The notes beneath the pieces are model-generated. The model was not told where the DNA came from. It did no database searches and worked only from the letters and a program-made list of their open reading frames with translations. DNA of 64,000 nucleotides, from NCBI RefSeq assembly GCF_014836445.1, contig NZ_JACSQV010000005.1:45606-109605 (forward strand), read 5' to 3'. Position 1 is the stretch's first letter; every line of letters begins with the position of its first letter. Source of the DNA: Cellulomonas avistercoris. GTDB taxonomy: Bacteria; Actinomycetota; Actinomycetes; Actinomycetales; Cellulomonadaceae. Both the position numbers and the translations under genes were made by a program. Below are positions 23,996 to 33,374 of the stretch, one piece after another.

Positions 23996-26900
23996 TTGTC
24001 TCCCGTGAACAGCCCCGAGAACACCGACGCCGTCGACGCAGGCGATGCGGCCCCGAAGAAGCGGCGCCGCCGTGTCGTCCGGGACGTCGTGACGCCCGGC
24101 ACCCCGGCACCCGCCGAGGCGCAGGCCGACGTGGCACCCGCCGCGCCGCCCGTCGAGACCGCCCCGGTCGCGGCCGAGCCGCAGGCTCCCGCTCCGGCGG
24201 AGGCGCCCGAGCCCGCAGCGGCGCCGGCGGCGACGACCCGCGCCCGGCGCTCGCGCCGTGTGACGCGCACCGTCGTGCTCGACGACGTCGCCGCCCCGAC
24301 GGTGCAGGACGCGCCGGTCGCGGACGCGCCCGTCGTGGAGGAGGTCCCGGACGCGCCGGTCGAGGTGGACGAGCCGCAGGACGACGAGGCGACGGCGGAC
24401 GTCGCCGCGGGCGACGAGCCCGCCGCGGTCGAGGAGCCGGCACCCGTCGACGAGCCCGAGGCCGTCGACGTCGCCGCGGAGAACACCGACGAGAAGGCGC
24501 CGCGCCGACGCCGTTCCGGTCGCCGAGGTGGTCGCACGGGCCGGTCCGCGCAGGACGCGGGCACCGACGAGGCCGCGGGCGACGTCGCCCCGGCCCCCGT
24601 CGAGGAGCCGACGGACGCACCGCGCACGGACGCGCCGCTGGACGTGCTCGCCGAGCTGGGCCCGGTCCGCACGGAGGAGCCGGAGTCGCGCGCACGACTC
24701 GCGACGACCGCGCTGCTGTTCCAGGCGCCCGAGCCCACGTCGCGGCCGCGCCGCCGGCGTGCGCAGTCCTCGGCGGGTTCGCCGCAGGAGATCTCGGAGT
24801 CGGCGCGCGCCGAGGCCGAGGAGCAGCTCGCGGTCGACGACGCCGCGGCGGACGAGAGCGTCCGCACGGTCGTCGAGGACGCCCCCGACGAGAGCGCCGG
24901 CCGGACGCGACGGCGTCGCGGCGGTCGCGGGCGCAAGGCCTCCGCCGACGTCGAGGACGCGCAGCCCGCCGACGACGGCGACACCGACGAGCTCGAGCCG
25001 CCTGCCGCCGAGACCCCCGCCGGGGCCGACGAGGGCGAGGGCGACGACGACGCACGCGACGACGACCGTGAGGACGACGGGGCCGACGACGACGCGTCGT
25101 TGCCGCGCCGCCGCAGGCGTCGCGGCGGTCGGGGCCGCCGCGGGCGCGCCGACGCGCCCGGCAGCGACGAGAGCACCGACGAGCAGACGACCGAGGACGA
25201 GCCGGAAGCGCCCGCCGAGGCCGAGACGTCCGAGGACGCGGGCGACGACGACGGCAGCGGGTCGAGCCGCCGCCGTCGGCGCCGTCGCCGCGGGGCCCGC
25301 GGCGAGGTGGCCGAGGAGCCGCGTCGGCGCACGAGCAGCGACGAGGTCACGGCCCTGCGCGGGTCGACGCGTCTCGAGGCGAAGCGCCAGCGGCGCCGCG
25401 AGGGGCGCGACGCCGGCCGTCGCCGTCAGGTCATCACCGAGGCGGAGTTCCTCGCCCGTCGCGAGGCCGTCGAGCGGACCATGGTCGTGCGCGAGCTCGA
25501 CGCGCGCACCCAGATCGCGGTCCTCGAGGACGGGGTGCTCGTGGAGCACTACGTCTCGAACCAGGCGCAGGCGTCGATGGTCGGCAACGTGTACCTCGGT
25601 CGCGTGCAGAACGTGCTGCCGAGCATGGAGGCGGCGTTCGTCGACGTGGGCAAGGGCCGCAACGCGGTCCTGTACGCGGGTGAGGTGAACTGGGACGCCG
25701 CCGGGCTCGAGGGCGGCCAGCCGCGCCGCATCGAGCAGGCCCTGAAGTCCGGCGACGCGGTGCTGGTCCAGGTGACCAAGGACCCCATCGGCCACAAGGG
25801 CGCTCGACTGACCAGCCAGATCACGCTCGCGGGCCGGTACCTGGTGTACGTGCCCGGCGGCGGGATGACCGGCATCAGCCGCAAGCTGCCCGACACCGAG
25901 CGCTCGCGCCTCAAGAAGATCCTGCGCGACCTCGTGCCCGACTCGGCCGGCGTCATCGTGCGCACGGCCGCCGAGGGGGCGAGCGAGGACGAGCTGCGCG
26001 CCGACGTCGCTCGTCTGCAGGGCCAGTGGGAGGCGATCGAGAAGAAGCGCAAGACCGCCAACGCCCCCGCGCTGCTGCAGGGTGAGCCCGACATGGCGAT
26101 CCGCGTCGTGCGCGACATCTTCAACGACGACTTCTCCTCGCTCGTCGTGCAGGGCGACGACGCCTGGTCGACCATCTCGACGTACGTCGGCGAGCTGGCC
26201 CCCGACCTGGCCGCGCGGACCGAGAAGTGGACCGGCACGCAGGACGTCTTCACGGTGCACCGCGTCGACGAGCAGCTCGCCAAGGGGATGGACCGCAAGG
26301 TCTGGCTGCCCTCGGGCGGTTCGCTCGTCATCGACCGGACCGAGGCGATGACCGTCGTCGACGTCAACACCGGCAAGTTCACCGGTGCGGGCGGCACGCT
26401 GGAGGAGACGGTCACGCGGAACAACCTCGAGGCCGCCGAGGAGATCGTGCGCCAGCTCCGCCTGCGCGACATCGGCGGCATCATCGTCATCGACTTCATC
26501 GACATGGTGCTGGAGTCGAACCGCGACCTGGTGCTGCGTCGGCTCGTCGAGTGCCTGGGGCGCGACCGCACCAAGCACCAGGTGGCCGAGGTGACGTCGC
26601 TCGGGCTGGTGCAGATGACGCGCAAGCGCGTCGGCCAGGGGCTGGTCGAGGCGTTCAGCGAGACGTGCGAGCACTGCCACGGACGTGGGTTCATCGTCCA
26701 CACCGACCCCGTCGGCAAGGGCGGTCGTCCTGAGGTGCACGGGCAGCCGACCCCGGAGCCGGGGGAGTCCAAGCGGGCGCGCCGCAAGCGCGGCTCGGCC
26801 GAGCCGGCCGCGTCGGCACCGCACCCGGCCCTGCCGGTGCTCCCCGAGGCGCGGGAGGCCGTCAAGGCGACGCTCGCCACGATCGCCGCGGCCGCGGCCC

Positions 26901-27307
26901 ACGCGCACGAGCACGAGGCCGCGCCGGGCGACACCGCGGCGCCTGCGGCAGCACCTGCGCAGGAGGCACCTGCGGCACCTGCTGACGCCCCCGAGGTCGC
27001 GTCGCCCGTCGACGTCGCACCGGTCGAGGCGGAGCCGGCCGAGGCGCCCGTGGAGGCGCCCCGCGCCCCGCGCCGCGCACGATCAGGTGGTGCGCGCAAG
27101 CTCGGGACGCTCGACGTCATGGCCGAGCTGAGCACGGCGGGCGTCGAGCCCGCCGCGGCGGGAGCCGTCCCGACGGCCGCCGTCGAGACGGACGCGCCGC
27201 TCGAGCTGCACGCGGTCGCGCCCGAGGTCTTCGAGGACGCCGACGGCGAGCCCGATGCCGTGGTGGACCCGGGGACGGAGGGGGCGCCGGCGCCCGACGA
27301 GGGGTGA
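23996..27307 (+). CDS. rne: Ribonuclease E/G
   Basis: 1103 residues. The first 480 are disordered Ala/Pro/Glu/Asp-rich sequence with RRRRR and RRGGRGRR blocks, which probably hold RNA or degradosome partners. The S1 domain is about 510-600 (SMVGNVYLGRVQNVLPSM). The DNase I-like catalytic domain has TVVDVNTGKFTG and IIVIDFIDM, whose Asp residues bind magnesium, and the Zn-link CEHCHGRG. The C-terminus is another disordered Ala/Pro tail. RNase E starts mRNA decay and matures rRNA. TTG 23996 fits AGGAG (23983-23987) at 8-nt spacing; GTG 24005 is too far away at 17 nt. Confidence 0.93.
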   Translation: MSPVNSPENTDAVDAGDAAPKKRRRRVVRDVVTPGTPAPAEAQADVAPAAPPVETAPVAAEPQAPAPAEAPEPAAAPAATTRARRSRRVTRTVVLDDVAAPTVQDAPVADAPVVEEVPDAPVEVDEPQDDEATADVAAGDEPAAVEEPAPVDEPEAVDVAAENTDEKAPRRRRSGRRGGRTGRSAQDAGTDEAAGDVAPAPVEEPTDAPRTDAPLDVLAELGPVRTEEPESRARLATTALLFQAPEPTSRPRRRRAQSSAGSPQEISESARAEAEEQLAVDDAAADESVRTVVEDAPDESAGRTRRRRGGRGRKASADVEDAQPADDGDTDELEPPAAETPAGADEGEGDDDARDDDREDDGADDDASLPRRRRRRGGRGRRGRADAPGSDESTDEQTTEDEPEAPAEAETSEDAGDDDGSGSSRRRRRRRRGARGEVAEEPRRRTSSDEVTALRGSTRLEAKRQRRREGRDAGRRRQVITEAEFLARREAVERTMVVRELDARTQIAVLEDGVLVEHYVSNQAQASMVGNVYLGRVQNVLPSMEAAFVDVGKGRNAVLYAGEVNWDAAGLEGGQPRRIEQALKSGDAVLVQVTKDPIGHKGARLTSQITLAGRYLVYVPGGGMTGISRKLPDTERSRLKKILRDLVPDSAGVIVRTAAEGASEDELRADVARLQGQWEAIEKKRKTANAPALLQGEPDMAIRVVRDIFNDDFSSLVVQGDDAWSTISTYVGELAPDLAARTEKWTGTQDVFTVHRVDEQLAKGMDRKVWLPSGGSLVIDRTEAMTVVDVNTGKFTGAGGTLEETVTRNNLEAAEEIVRQLRLRDIGGIIVIDFIDMVLESNRDLVLRRLVECLGRDRTKHQVAEVTSLGLVQMTRKRVGQGLVEAFSETCEHCHGRGFIVHTDPVGKGGRPEVHGQPTPEPGESKRARRKRGSAEPAASAPHPALPVLPEAREAVKATLATIAAAAAHAHEHEAAPGDTAAPAAAPAQEAPAAPADAPEVASPVDVAPVEAEPAEAPVEAPRAPRRARSGGARKLGTLDVMAELSTAGVEPAAAGAVPTAAVETDAPLELHAVAPEVFEDADGEPDAVVDPGTEGAPAPDEG

Positions 27308-27353
27308 CGGCACGCGCGACGCCCCGCCGAGAGGTGCGGTCCGCCCCGCTCGT

Positions 27354-27382
27354 TTGACCGGGCGCAAGCGGGTCCGTACCCT
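27354..27382 (+). promoter_or_regulatory. Promoter of rplU-rpmA
   Basis: TTGACC (27354-27359), a 17-nt spacer and TACCCT (27377-27382), the best sigma-70-like promoter in the window. It predicts a leader of about 215 nt before rplU. Confidence 0.65.
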
Positions 27383-27556
27383 AGAACGTCGGTGCGTCGC
27401 GCGCGTACCGGGAGCGGTGTGTGCCGGATTCCTCGAGGAGACTCGGGCCGGTCACGGCGCAGGTCCCGGTGCAGGCGCCGCGGATGGCATCGCCGACGCG
27501 AACCCCCTGCCCCCGAGGTGGGGCGGTGCGCGGGTACCGGCGGGTCACGCGGCACC

Positions 27557-27612
27557 GACGAGCAGGACGCACGAAGCACCGATGAGCAGGTCCGACGAGC
27601 AGAGATGAGCAG
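27557..27612 (+). repeat. Four GAYGAGCAG repeats ending on the rplU start codon
   Basis: Copies begin at 27557, 27581, 27594 and 27604; the last contains the ATG of rplU. The first two are part of a 14-nt near-identical repeat. This may be a control site in the L21 leader. Confidence 0.6.
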
Positions 27613-27925
27613 CAACGTGGTGTACGCGATCGTGAAGGCTGGCGGCCGCCAGGAGAAGGTCGCCGTCGGCGACGTCGTCGTCGTCGACCGCCTCGCCGCC
27701 GGGGCGGGGTCGTCGGTCCAGCTGCCGGCGCTCCTGCTCGTCGACGGTGAGAAGGTCACCACCGACGCCGCGGCACTGGCCAAGGTGACGGTGACGGCGG
27801 AGGTCGTGCGGGACGAGAAGGGTCCCAAGATCGACATCCTCAAGTACAAGAACAAGACCGGCTACCGCAAGCGCCAGGGTCACCGCCAGAAGCTGACGCG
27901 CCTGAAGGTCACCGGCATCCAGTGA
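27605..27925 (+). CDS. rplU: 50S ribosomal protein L21
   Basis: 106 residues. [18 protein letters not shown] at the start and [16 protein letters not shown] near the end are diagnostic of L21, which binds 23S rRNA on the large subunit. Start ATG 27605 puts the conserved core at residue 6. It is followed by rpmA after 58 nt, the universal rplU-rpmA-obgE order. Confidence 0.97.
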   Translation: MSSNVVYAIVKAGGRQEKVAVGDVVVVDRLAAGAGSSVQLPALLLVDGEKVTTDAAALAKVTVTAEVVRDEKGPKIDILKYKNKTGYRKRQGHRQKLTRLKVTGIQ

Positions 27926-27983
27926 TCCCCGGCCGCTCACGCGGCCGTCCCCCCTTTCGCAGCATCCGGAGAGCAGGTCAGTC

Positions 27984-28238
27984 ATGGCACACAAGAAGGG
28001 CGCGAGCTCCTCGCGCAACGGTCGCGACTCGAACGCCCAGCGCCTCGGCGTCAAGCGCTTCGGTGGTCAGGTCGTCAAGGCCGGCGAGATCATCGTCCGC
28101 CAGCGCGGCACGCACTTCCACCCGGGCGACAACGTCGGCCGCGGTGGCGACGACACGCTGTTCGCGCTGACCGCCGGTTCGGTGGCGTTCGGCACGCGTC
28201 GTGGCCGCAAGGTCATCGACATCGTCGCGTCCGTCTGA
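27984..28238 (+). CDS. rpmA: 50S ribosomal protein L27
   Basis: 84 residues. [20 protein letters not shown] and [13 protein letters not shown] are the L27 signature; the N-terminal tail reaches the peptidyl-transferase centre. The start ATG has GGAG 9 nt upstream. There is no Firmicutes-type cleaved N-terminal extension. Confidence 0.97.
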   Translation: MAHKKGASSSRNGRDSNAQRLGVKRFGGQVVKAGEIIVRQRGTHFHPGDNVGRGGDDTLFALTAGSVAFGTRRGRKVIDIVASV

Positions 28239-28269
28239 GGTCGCGACACAATCCCAGCTTCACGGTCGA

Positions 28270-28294
28270 GGGGCGCACCGGTGCGGTGCGCCCC
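28270..28294 (+). terminator. Terminator or attenuator between rpmA and obgE
   Basis: GGGGCGCACCG (28270-28280) and CGGTGCGCCCC (28284-28294) form a perfect 11-bp stem with a GTG loop, followed by TTC. It lies 51 nt before obgE, so partial read-through is expected. Confidence 0.7.
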
Positions 28295-28345
28295 TTCGTC
28301 GTGTGACGATCACCATCTGCATGAGAAGACGAAGGAGGTCCAGCC

Positions 28346-29863
28346 GTGGCGACGTTCGTCGACCGTGTCGTGCTGCACGCGACCGGCGGTGACGGTGGGC
28401 ACGGTTGTGCGTCCATCCACCGCGAGAAGTTCAAGCCGCTCGCCGGACCCGACGGCGGGAACGGCGGCAACGGCGGCTCCGTGATCGTCGAGGTCGACCC
28501 GCAGGTCACGACGCTGCTGCCGTTCCACCACCTGCCGCACCGGCGCGCCGCGTCGGGGACCCAGGGCATGGGCGACCACCGCAGCGGCTCGACCGCCGAG
28601 GACCTCGTGCTCGGCGTCCCGGACGGCACGGTCGTCAAGGCGCCCGACGGCACGGTCCTGGCCGACCTCGTCGGTGCCGGTTCGCGGTACGTCGTCGCGG
28701 CCGGTGGTCGGGGAGGGCTCGGCAACGCCGCGCTCGCGTCCCCGCGCCGCAAGGCCCCGGGGTTCGCCCTGCTGGGGGAGCCGGGGGAGACGGCCGAGGT
28801 CGTCCTCGAGCTCAAGACCATCGCCGACGTCGCCCTCGTCGGCTTCCCGTCCGCAGGCAAGTCGAGCCTCGTCGCCGCGATCTCCGCTGCGCGTCCCAAG
28901 ATCGCCGACTACCCGTTCACGACCCTCGTGCCGAACCTCGGGGTCGTCCAGGCCGGCGACTTCCGCTACACGGTGGCCGACGTGCCGGGGCTCATCCCCG
29001 GGGCGTCGCAGGGCAAGGGTCTGGGTCTGGAGTTCCTGCGGCACATCGAGCGGTGCGCGGTCGTCGTCCACGTGCTCGACTGCGCGACGCTCGAGTCCGG
29101 ACGCGACCCGGTCTCCGACCTCGACGTGATCGAGGCGGAGCTCGCCGCCTACTCCGAGGACCTCGAGGTCGCGGCGGGCGGTGTGCCGCTCGTCGAGCGC
29201 CCCCGCGTGGTCGTGCTCAACAAGATCGACGTGCCCGAGGCGCGCGAGCTGGCCGACCTGGTCCGCGCCGAGCTCGAGGGCCGCGGTCTGCCCGTGTTCG
29301 AGATCTCGGCAGCCAGCCACGAGGGCCTGCGCGCGCTGACGTTCGCGCTCGCCGAGCGGGTCGCGGCCGCGCGCCGGGCGGCCCCGGCCGCCGAGGCGAC
29401 GCGTGTCGTGCTGCGCCCCCGCGCCGTCGACGACTCCGGCTTCACGGTGAAGCGCCGCGAGGGCGGCGGTCAGGTGTGGTTCGCGATCCGCGGCGAGAAG
29501 CCCGAGCGGTGGGTGCGTCAGACGGACTTCGCGAACGACGAGGCCGTCGGCTACCTCGCGGACCGGCTCGCGCGTGCGGGTGTCGAGGACGCGCTCTACA
29601 AGGCCGGTGCGGTCGCGGGCGACGAGGTGCGCATCGGGCCCGACGAGAACTCCGTCGTGTTCGACTGGGAGCCCACGCTCCTGACGGGCTCGGAGCTGCT
29701 CGGCGGGCCGCGCGGCAGCGACGTGCGCCTCGAGGACCGGTCCCGGCCCACACGTGGGCAGAAGCGCCGCGAGTACACCGAGCGCATGGACGCCAAGGCT
29801 GCGGCCCGCGCGGAGATGTGGACGGAGCGCGAGCAGGGCGTCTGGACCGACCCGGACGTGTGA
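28346..29863 (+). CDS. obgE: GTPase Obg/CgtA
   Basis: 505 residues: glycine-rich Obg fold (1-160, [12 protein letters not shown]), GTPase domain with G1 [11 protein letters not shown]3 [10 protein letters not shown] and G4 LNKID, and a C-terminal OCT domain plus a basic tail longer than in E. coli. Obg is a ribosome-associated GTPase for 50S assembly and stress control. GTG 28346 follows a near-perfect AAGGAGG (28332-28338), so it is translated from its own strong site despite the preceding hairpin. Confidence 0.97.
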   Translation: MATFVDRVVLHATGGDGGHGCASIHREKFKPLAGPDGGNGGNGGSVIVEVDPQVTTLLPFHHLPHRRAASGTQGMGDHRSGSTAEDLVLGVPDGTVVKAPDGTVLADLVGAGSRYVVAAGGRGGLGNAALASPRRKAPGFALLGEPGETAEVVLELKTIADVALVGFPSAGKSSLVAAISAARPKIADYPFTTLVPNLGVVQAGDFRYTVADVPGLIPGASQGKGLGLEFLRHIERCAVVVHVLDCATLESGRDPVSDLDVIEAELAAYSEDLEVAAGGVPLVERPRVVVLNKIDVPEARELADLVRAELEGRGLPVFEISAASHEGLRALTFALAERVAAARRAAPAAEATRVVLRPRAVDDSGFTVKRREGGGQVWFAIRGEKPERWVRQTDFANDEAVGYLADRLARAGVEDALYKAGAVAGDEVRIGPDENSVVFDWEPTLLTGSELLGGPRGSDVRLEDRSRPTRGQKRREYTERMDAKAAARAEMWTEREQGVWTDPDV

Positions 29864-29868
29864 GCACC

Positions 29869-29899
29869 CCTCCCGGACGCGTACGGCGCGTCCGGGAGG
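29869..29899 (+). terminator. Terminator of obgE
   Basis: Perfect 13-bp stem 29869-29881 / 29887-29899 with loop TACGG, 6 nt after the obgE stop codon. Confidence 0.75.
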
Positions 29900-29932
29900 C
29901 GGTCGCTGCACGGCGGTGCCCGCGCGGCGAGG

Positions 29933-29938
29933 CATCAT
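29933..29938 (+). promoter_or_regulatory. -10 element of proB
   Basis: CATCAT, 7 nt before GTG 29946. It overlaps the alternative ATG 29937 and so argues against that start. Confidence 0.4.
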
Positions 29939-29945
29939 GGGTGCC

Positions 29946-31085
29946 GTGAGTGCCGCCGCCCTGTCGGGACGTGACCAGCTGCCCGGAGCGGGCCGGATCG
30001 TCGTCAAGGTCGGCTCCTCGTCGCTGACGAGCGCGGACGGGCACCTCGACCCGCAGCGGCTCGCCGCCGTGGTGGACCTGCTCGCGGCGCGGCGTGCCGC
30101 CGGCACGCAGGTCGTGCTGGTGTCGTCCGGCGCCATCGCGGCGGGCATCGGCCCGCTGGGCCTGGCCGCACGGCCGCGCGACCTCGCGACGCAGCAGGCC
30201 GCCGCCTCGGTCGGCCAGGGGCTTCTCGTGGCGCACTACACGCGCGCGTTCGCGGCCCACGGGCTGACGGTCGCGCAGGTGCTGCTGACCGCCGAGGACA
30301 CCTGGCGACGCGGTCAGTACCGCAACGCGCACCGGGCGCTGACGCGGCTGCTCGACCTGGGCGTCGTGCCCATCATCAACGAGAACGACGCGGTCGCCAC
30401 CGACGAGATCCGGTTCGGCGACAACGACCGCCTCGCGGCGCTCGTGTCCCACCTGGTGCACGCGGACGCGCTGGCCCTCCTCACGGACGTCGACGCGCTG
30501 TACACGGGACCGCCGTCCCGCGCCGGCTCGCAGCGCATCGCGCAGGTGCGGGGCCTCAGCGAGATCGAGGGGATCGACGTCACGGCCCGCGGCAGCGCCG
30601 TCGGCACGGGCGGCATGCTGACCAAGCTCGAGTCGGTCGCGATCGCGACGCAGTCCGGCATCCCGGTGCTCCTGACGTCCGTCGCGCAGGGCGCCGCGGG
30701 GCTGACGGGGCAGGACGTGGGCACCTGGTTCGACGCGACGGGTCGCCGTCGCTCGATCCGCCTGCTGTGGCTCGCGCACGCCGCGCGCACGCGGGGTCGG
30801 CTGGTCCTCGACGAGGGCGCCGTCCGTGCGGTCGTCGACCGCCGCACGTCGCTGCTGCCCGCCGGTGTCACCGGCGTCGAGGGGGAGTTCGAGGCCGGCG
30901 ACCCGGTCGAGCTGGTCGACGCGGCGGGTGCCGTCGTCGCCCGGGGCCTGGTCGCCTACGACGCGCAGGAGGTGCCCCAGCTGCTGGGGCGCAGCACGGG
31001 CGAGCTGCGCGAGGCGCTCGGCGCCGGGTACGACCGTGAGCTCGTGCACCGCGACGACCTCGTGCTCGTCCGCCGGCGCGGCTGA
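29946..31085 (+). CDS. proB: Glutamate 5-kinase
   Basis: 379 residues. It phosphorylates glutamate in the first step of proline synthesis. The amino-acid-kinase domain has VVKVGSSSLT, VSSGAIAAG, IINENDAV and FGDNDRLAALV; the C-terminal PUA domain is about 285-375. Start GTG 29946 is chosen for its leaderless -10; ATG 29937 would add three residues. The next pathway enzyme, ProA, follows 79 bp downstream from its own promoter. Confidence 0.96.
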   Translation: MSAAALSGRDQLPGAGRIVVKVGSSSLTSADGHLDPQRLAAVVDLLAARRAAGTQVVLVSSGAIAAGIGPLGLAARPRDLATQQAAASVGQGLLVAHYTRAFAAHGLTVAQVLLTAEDTWRRGQYRNAHRALTRLLDLGVVPIINENDAVATDEIRFGDNDRLAALVSHLVHADALALLTDVDALYTGPPSRAGSQRIAQVRGLSEIEGIDVTARGSAVGTGGMLTKLESVAIATQSGIPVLLTSVAQGAAGLTGQDVGTWFDATGRRRSIRLLWLAHAARTRGRLVLDEGAVRAVVDRRTSLLPAGVTGVEGEFEAGDPVELVDAAGAVVARGLVAYDAQEVPQLLGRSTGELREALGAGYDRELVHRDDLVLVRRRG

Positions 31086-31106
31086 GCACGGTCACGCGGG
31101 GGACGA

Positions 31107-31139
31107 GCGGGACCGAGGTGCGGACAGCCGTGGTCCCGC
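31107..31139 (+). terminator. Hairpin between proB and proA
   Basis: GCGGGACC (31107-31114) pairs with GGTCCCGC (31132-31139) across 17 nt. It is a plausible weak terminator. Confidence 0.35.
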
Positions 31140-31152
31140 GCCGGGGCGCGGC

Positions 31153-31158
31153 TAACCT
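31153..31158 (+). promoter_or_regulatory. -10 element of proA
   Basis: TAACCT, 6 nt before ATG 31165. Confidence 0.55.
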
Positions 31159-31164
31159 GGCGCC

Positions 31165-32469
31165 ATGACCACGTCGCTGGAGCAGTCGACGCCCGCCGTC
31201 CTGGACGACCCCGAGGTCGCCGTCCTCGCCGTCGCACGACGCGCGCGGGAGGCCTCGCGCGCGCTGGCCACGGCGACGCGTGCCACGAAGGACGCCGCGC
31301 TGCGTGCGCTGGCCGACGCGCTGGTCGCCGCCACCGACCGCGTGCTGGCCGCCAACGCGCAGGACCTGGAGCGTGGCCGAGCGAACGGCATGTCGCCCGG
31401 GCTGCTCGACCGACTCGCGCTGACGCCCGAGCGGGTCGCGGCGATCGCGGACGCCCTGCGCGAGCTCGCGGCGCTGCCCGACCCCGTCGGTGAGGTGGTG
31501 CGCGGCTCGACGCTGCCCAACGGCCTGCGCCTGCGGCAGGTGCGCGTGCCGATGGGCGTGGTCGGCATGATCTACGAGGCGCGTCCCAACGTCACGGTGG
31601 ACGCCGCGGGCCTCGCGCTGAAGAGCGGCAACGCGGTGGTCCTGCGCGGCGGCTCGGCGGCCGCGAGCAGCAACGAGGTGGTCGTCGAGGTCCTCGCGGA
31701 CGCGCTCGTCGCGCAGGGCCTGCCCGGCGACCTCGTCCAGTCGGTCGACGCCTGGGGGCGCCCGGGCGCCGTCGCCCTCATGCACGCCCGTGGCCTCGTC
31801 GACGTGCTGGTGCCGCGCGGCGGCGCCGACCTCATCGCGACCGTCGTGCGGGAGGCGACCGTCCCGGTCATCGAGACGGGCGTCGGCAACTGCCACCTGT
31901 ACGTCGACGCGAGCGCGGACCAGGCGGACGCCCTGGCGATCCTGCTCAACTCCAAGACGCAGCGCGTCGGGGTGTGCAACGCGCTCGAGACGCTGCTGGT
32001 GCACCGTGACGCGGCCGACGCGTTCCTGCCGTCGGCGCTCGCCGCGCTGGGTGCGGCGGGCGTCACCGTGCACGGGGACGACGTGACCCTGCGCCACGCG
32101 CCGCGGGACGCGGCGACGGTCCCCGCGACGGACGTCGACTGGGCGACCGAGTACCTGTCGCTCGACCTCGCGGTGCGCGTGGTCGACGGCCTGGACGCCG
32201 CGATCGAGCACGTGCGTCGGTGGTCGACGGGCCACACCGAGGCGATCGTGACGCAGGACCTGCGCGCCGCCGAGCGGTTCGTGGCGGAGGTCGACGCTGC
32301 CGCCGTGATCGTCAACGCCTCGACCCGGTTCACGGACGGCGGGCAGTTCGGTCTGGGTGCGGAGATCGGCATCTCGACGCAGAAGCTGCACGCTCGCGGC
32401 CCGATGGGCCTGGCCGAGCTCACCACGACCAAGTGGGTCGTGCACGGCGACGGGCACGTGCGCCCCTGA
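31165..32469 (+). CDS. proA: Glutamate-5-semialdehyde dehydrogenase (gamma-glutamyl phosphate reductase)
   Basis: A 434-residue NADPH-dependent aldehyde-dehydrogenase-fold enzyme for the second step of proline synthesis. The catalytic cysteine is in [30 protein letters not shown] and [19 protein letters not shown] are ProA signatures. Length is normal. The start is supported by TAACCT 6 nt upstream. Confidence 0.97.
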   Translation: MTTSLEQSTPAVLDDPEVAVLAVARRAREASRALATATRATKDAALRALADALVAATDRVLAANAQDLERGRANGMSPGLLDRLALTPERVAAIADALRELAALPDPVGEVVRGSTLPNGLRLRQVRVPMGVVGMIYEARPNVTVDAAGLALKSGNAVVLRGGSAAASSNEVVVEVLADALVAQGLPGDLVQSVDAWGRPGAVALMHARGLVDVLVPRGGADLIATVVREATVPVIETGVGNCHLYVDASADQADALAILLNSKTQRVGVCNALETLLVHRDAADAFLPSALAALGAAGVTVHGDDVTLRHAPRDAATVPATDVDWATEYLSLDLAVRVVDGLDAAIEHVRRWSTGHTEAIVTQDLRAAERFVAEVDAAAVIVNASTRFTDGGQFGLGAEIGISTQKLHARGPMGLAELTTTKWVVHGDGHVRP

Positions 32470-32598
32470 CGTGCACCGTCGTGGCGTGGTCCGGGGCCAC
32501 CGGCGCCGCGTGCGACACTGGGTCGTTGCGGCTCCGGGAGGGAGTTCGGACGCCGCGACGGACACACAAGGACCGACGAGGACCAGCAGGAGGACCAC

Positions 32599-32754
32599 GT
32601 GCACGCCACCCTCATCGCCGCCGCAGAGACGGCCGCCGAGCACAACGAAGCGCTGCCGTTCGCGCCCGCCGTCTTCGGCGTCGGCGCGTTCGTGGGCCTG
32701 CTCGCGATGCTGCTGGTCACGTACGCGTTCCGCTCCGTCGGGTCGCGCCACTGA
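32599..32754 (+). CDS. 51-residue single-pass membrane protein
   Basis: A short frame between proA and nadD. GTG 32599 follows a perfect AGGAGG (32588-32593) at 5-nt spacing, and the stop is 2 nt before the nadD GTG, so it is translationally linked to nadD. It encodes an Ala/Glu-rich head, one hydrophobic helix ([19 protein letters not shown], about residues 26-44) and a basic end (RSVGSRH), consistent with an N-out, C-in membrane peptide. Small membrane proteins at this place occur in other actinobacteria; the role is unknown. Confidence 0.8.
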   Translation: MHATLIAAAETAAEHNEALPFAPAVFGVGAFVGLLAMLLVTYAFRSVGSRH

Positions 32755-32756
32755 CG

Positions 32757-33374
32757 GTGCCGGCCACCGCGGAGGTCCCCACCCGCCCACGCCTCGGTGT
32801 GATGGGCGGCACGTTCGACCCCGTGCACCACGGGCACCTGGTCGCGGCCAGCGAGGTCGCGGCCCGCTTCGACCTCGACGAGGTCGTCTTCGTCCCGACG
32901 GGCAACCCCACGTTCAAGCAGCACGTCGAGGTGTCGCCCGCCGAGCACCGGTACCTCATGACGGTGATCGCGACCGCGTCGAACCCGCGCTTCACCGTGA
33001 GCCGCGTCGACATCGACCGCGCGGGCCTGACCTACACGGTCGACACCCTCCGGGACCTCAAGACCGAGCGTCCGGACGCCGACCTCTTCTTCATCACCGG
33101 CGCCGACGCGATCGCGCAGATCCTCACGTGGAAGGATGCTGCCGAGCTGTTCGACACGGCGCGGTTCGTGGCGGTCACCCGCCCGGGCCACGCGCTGTCG
33201 GTGGACGGCCTGCCCGCCGGGCGGGTCGACGTGCTGGAGGTCCCCGCCCTGGCGATCTCCTCGTCCGACGTCCGTGCGCGTGCCCGCGCAGGGGAGCCGG
33301 TGTGGTACCTCGTCCCGGACGGGGTTGTCCAGTACATCGCCAAGCACAGGTTGTATCGAGGTCGTCATGAGTGA
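32757..33374 (+). CDS. nadD: Nicotinate-nucleotide adenylyltransferase
   Basis: 205 residues. It makes deamido-NAD from nicotinate mononucleotide and ATP. The nucleotidyltransferase motif [11 protein letters not shown] is at residues 17-27 and the second motif ISSSDVRAR is near the C-terminus. GTG 32757 is the first in-frame start after the small membrane gene. The stop overlaps the ATG of the next gene by 8 bp. Confidence 0.95.
   Translation: MPATAEVPTRPRLGVMGGTFDPVHHGHLVAASEVAARFDLDEVVFVPTGNPTFKQHVEVSPAEHRYLMTVIATASNPRFTVSRVDIDRAGLTYTVDTLRDLKTERPDADLFFITGADAIAQILTWKDAAELFDTARFVAVTRPGHALSVDGLPAGRVDVLEVPALAISSSDVRARARAGEPVWYLVPDGVVQYIAKHRLYRGRHE

Noticed and set aside
22006..25350. cydA read as an 1114-residue protein
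   Set aside because: The extra N-terminal 600 residues are antisense to rne and Ser/Arg rich. CydA itself begins at GTG 23529 with GGAG upstream.
23981..26914. A 977-codon minus-strand frame opposite rne
   Set aside because: The plus strand encodes a complete RNase E with catalytic motifs; the minus frame is low complexity without a ribosome site.
29937..29945. ATG 29937 as the proB start
   Set aside because: It overlaps the CATCAT element that, by the spacing seen at many other genes here, places the transcript start at GTG 29946.
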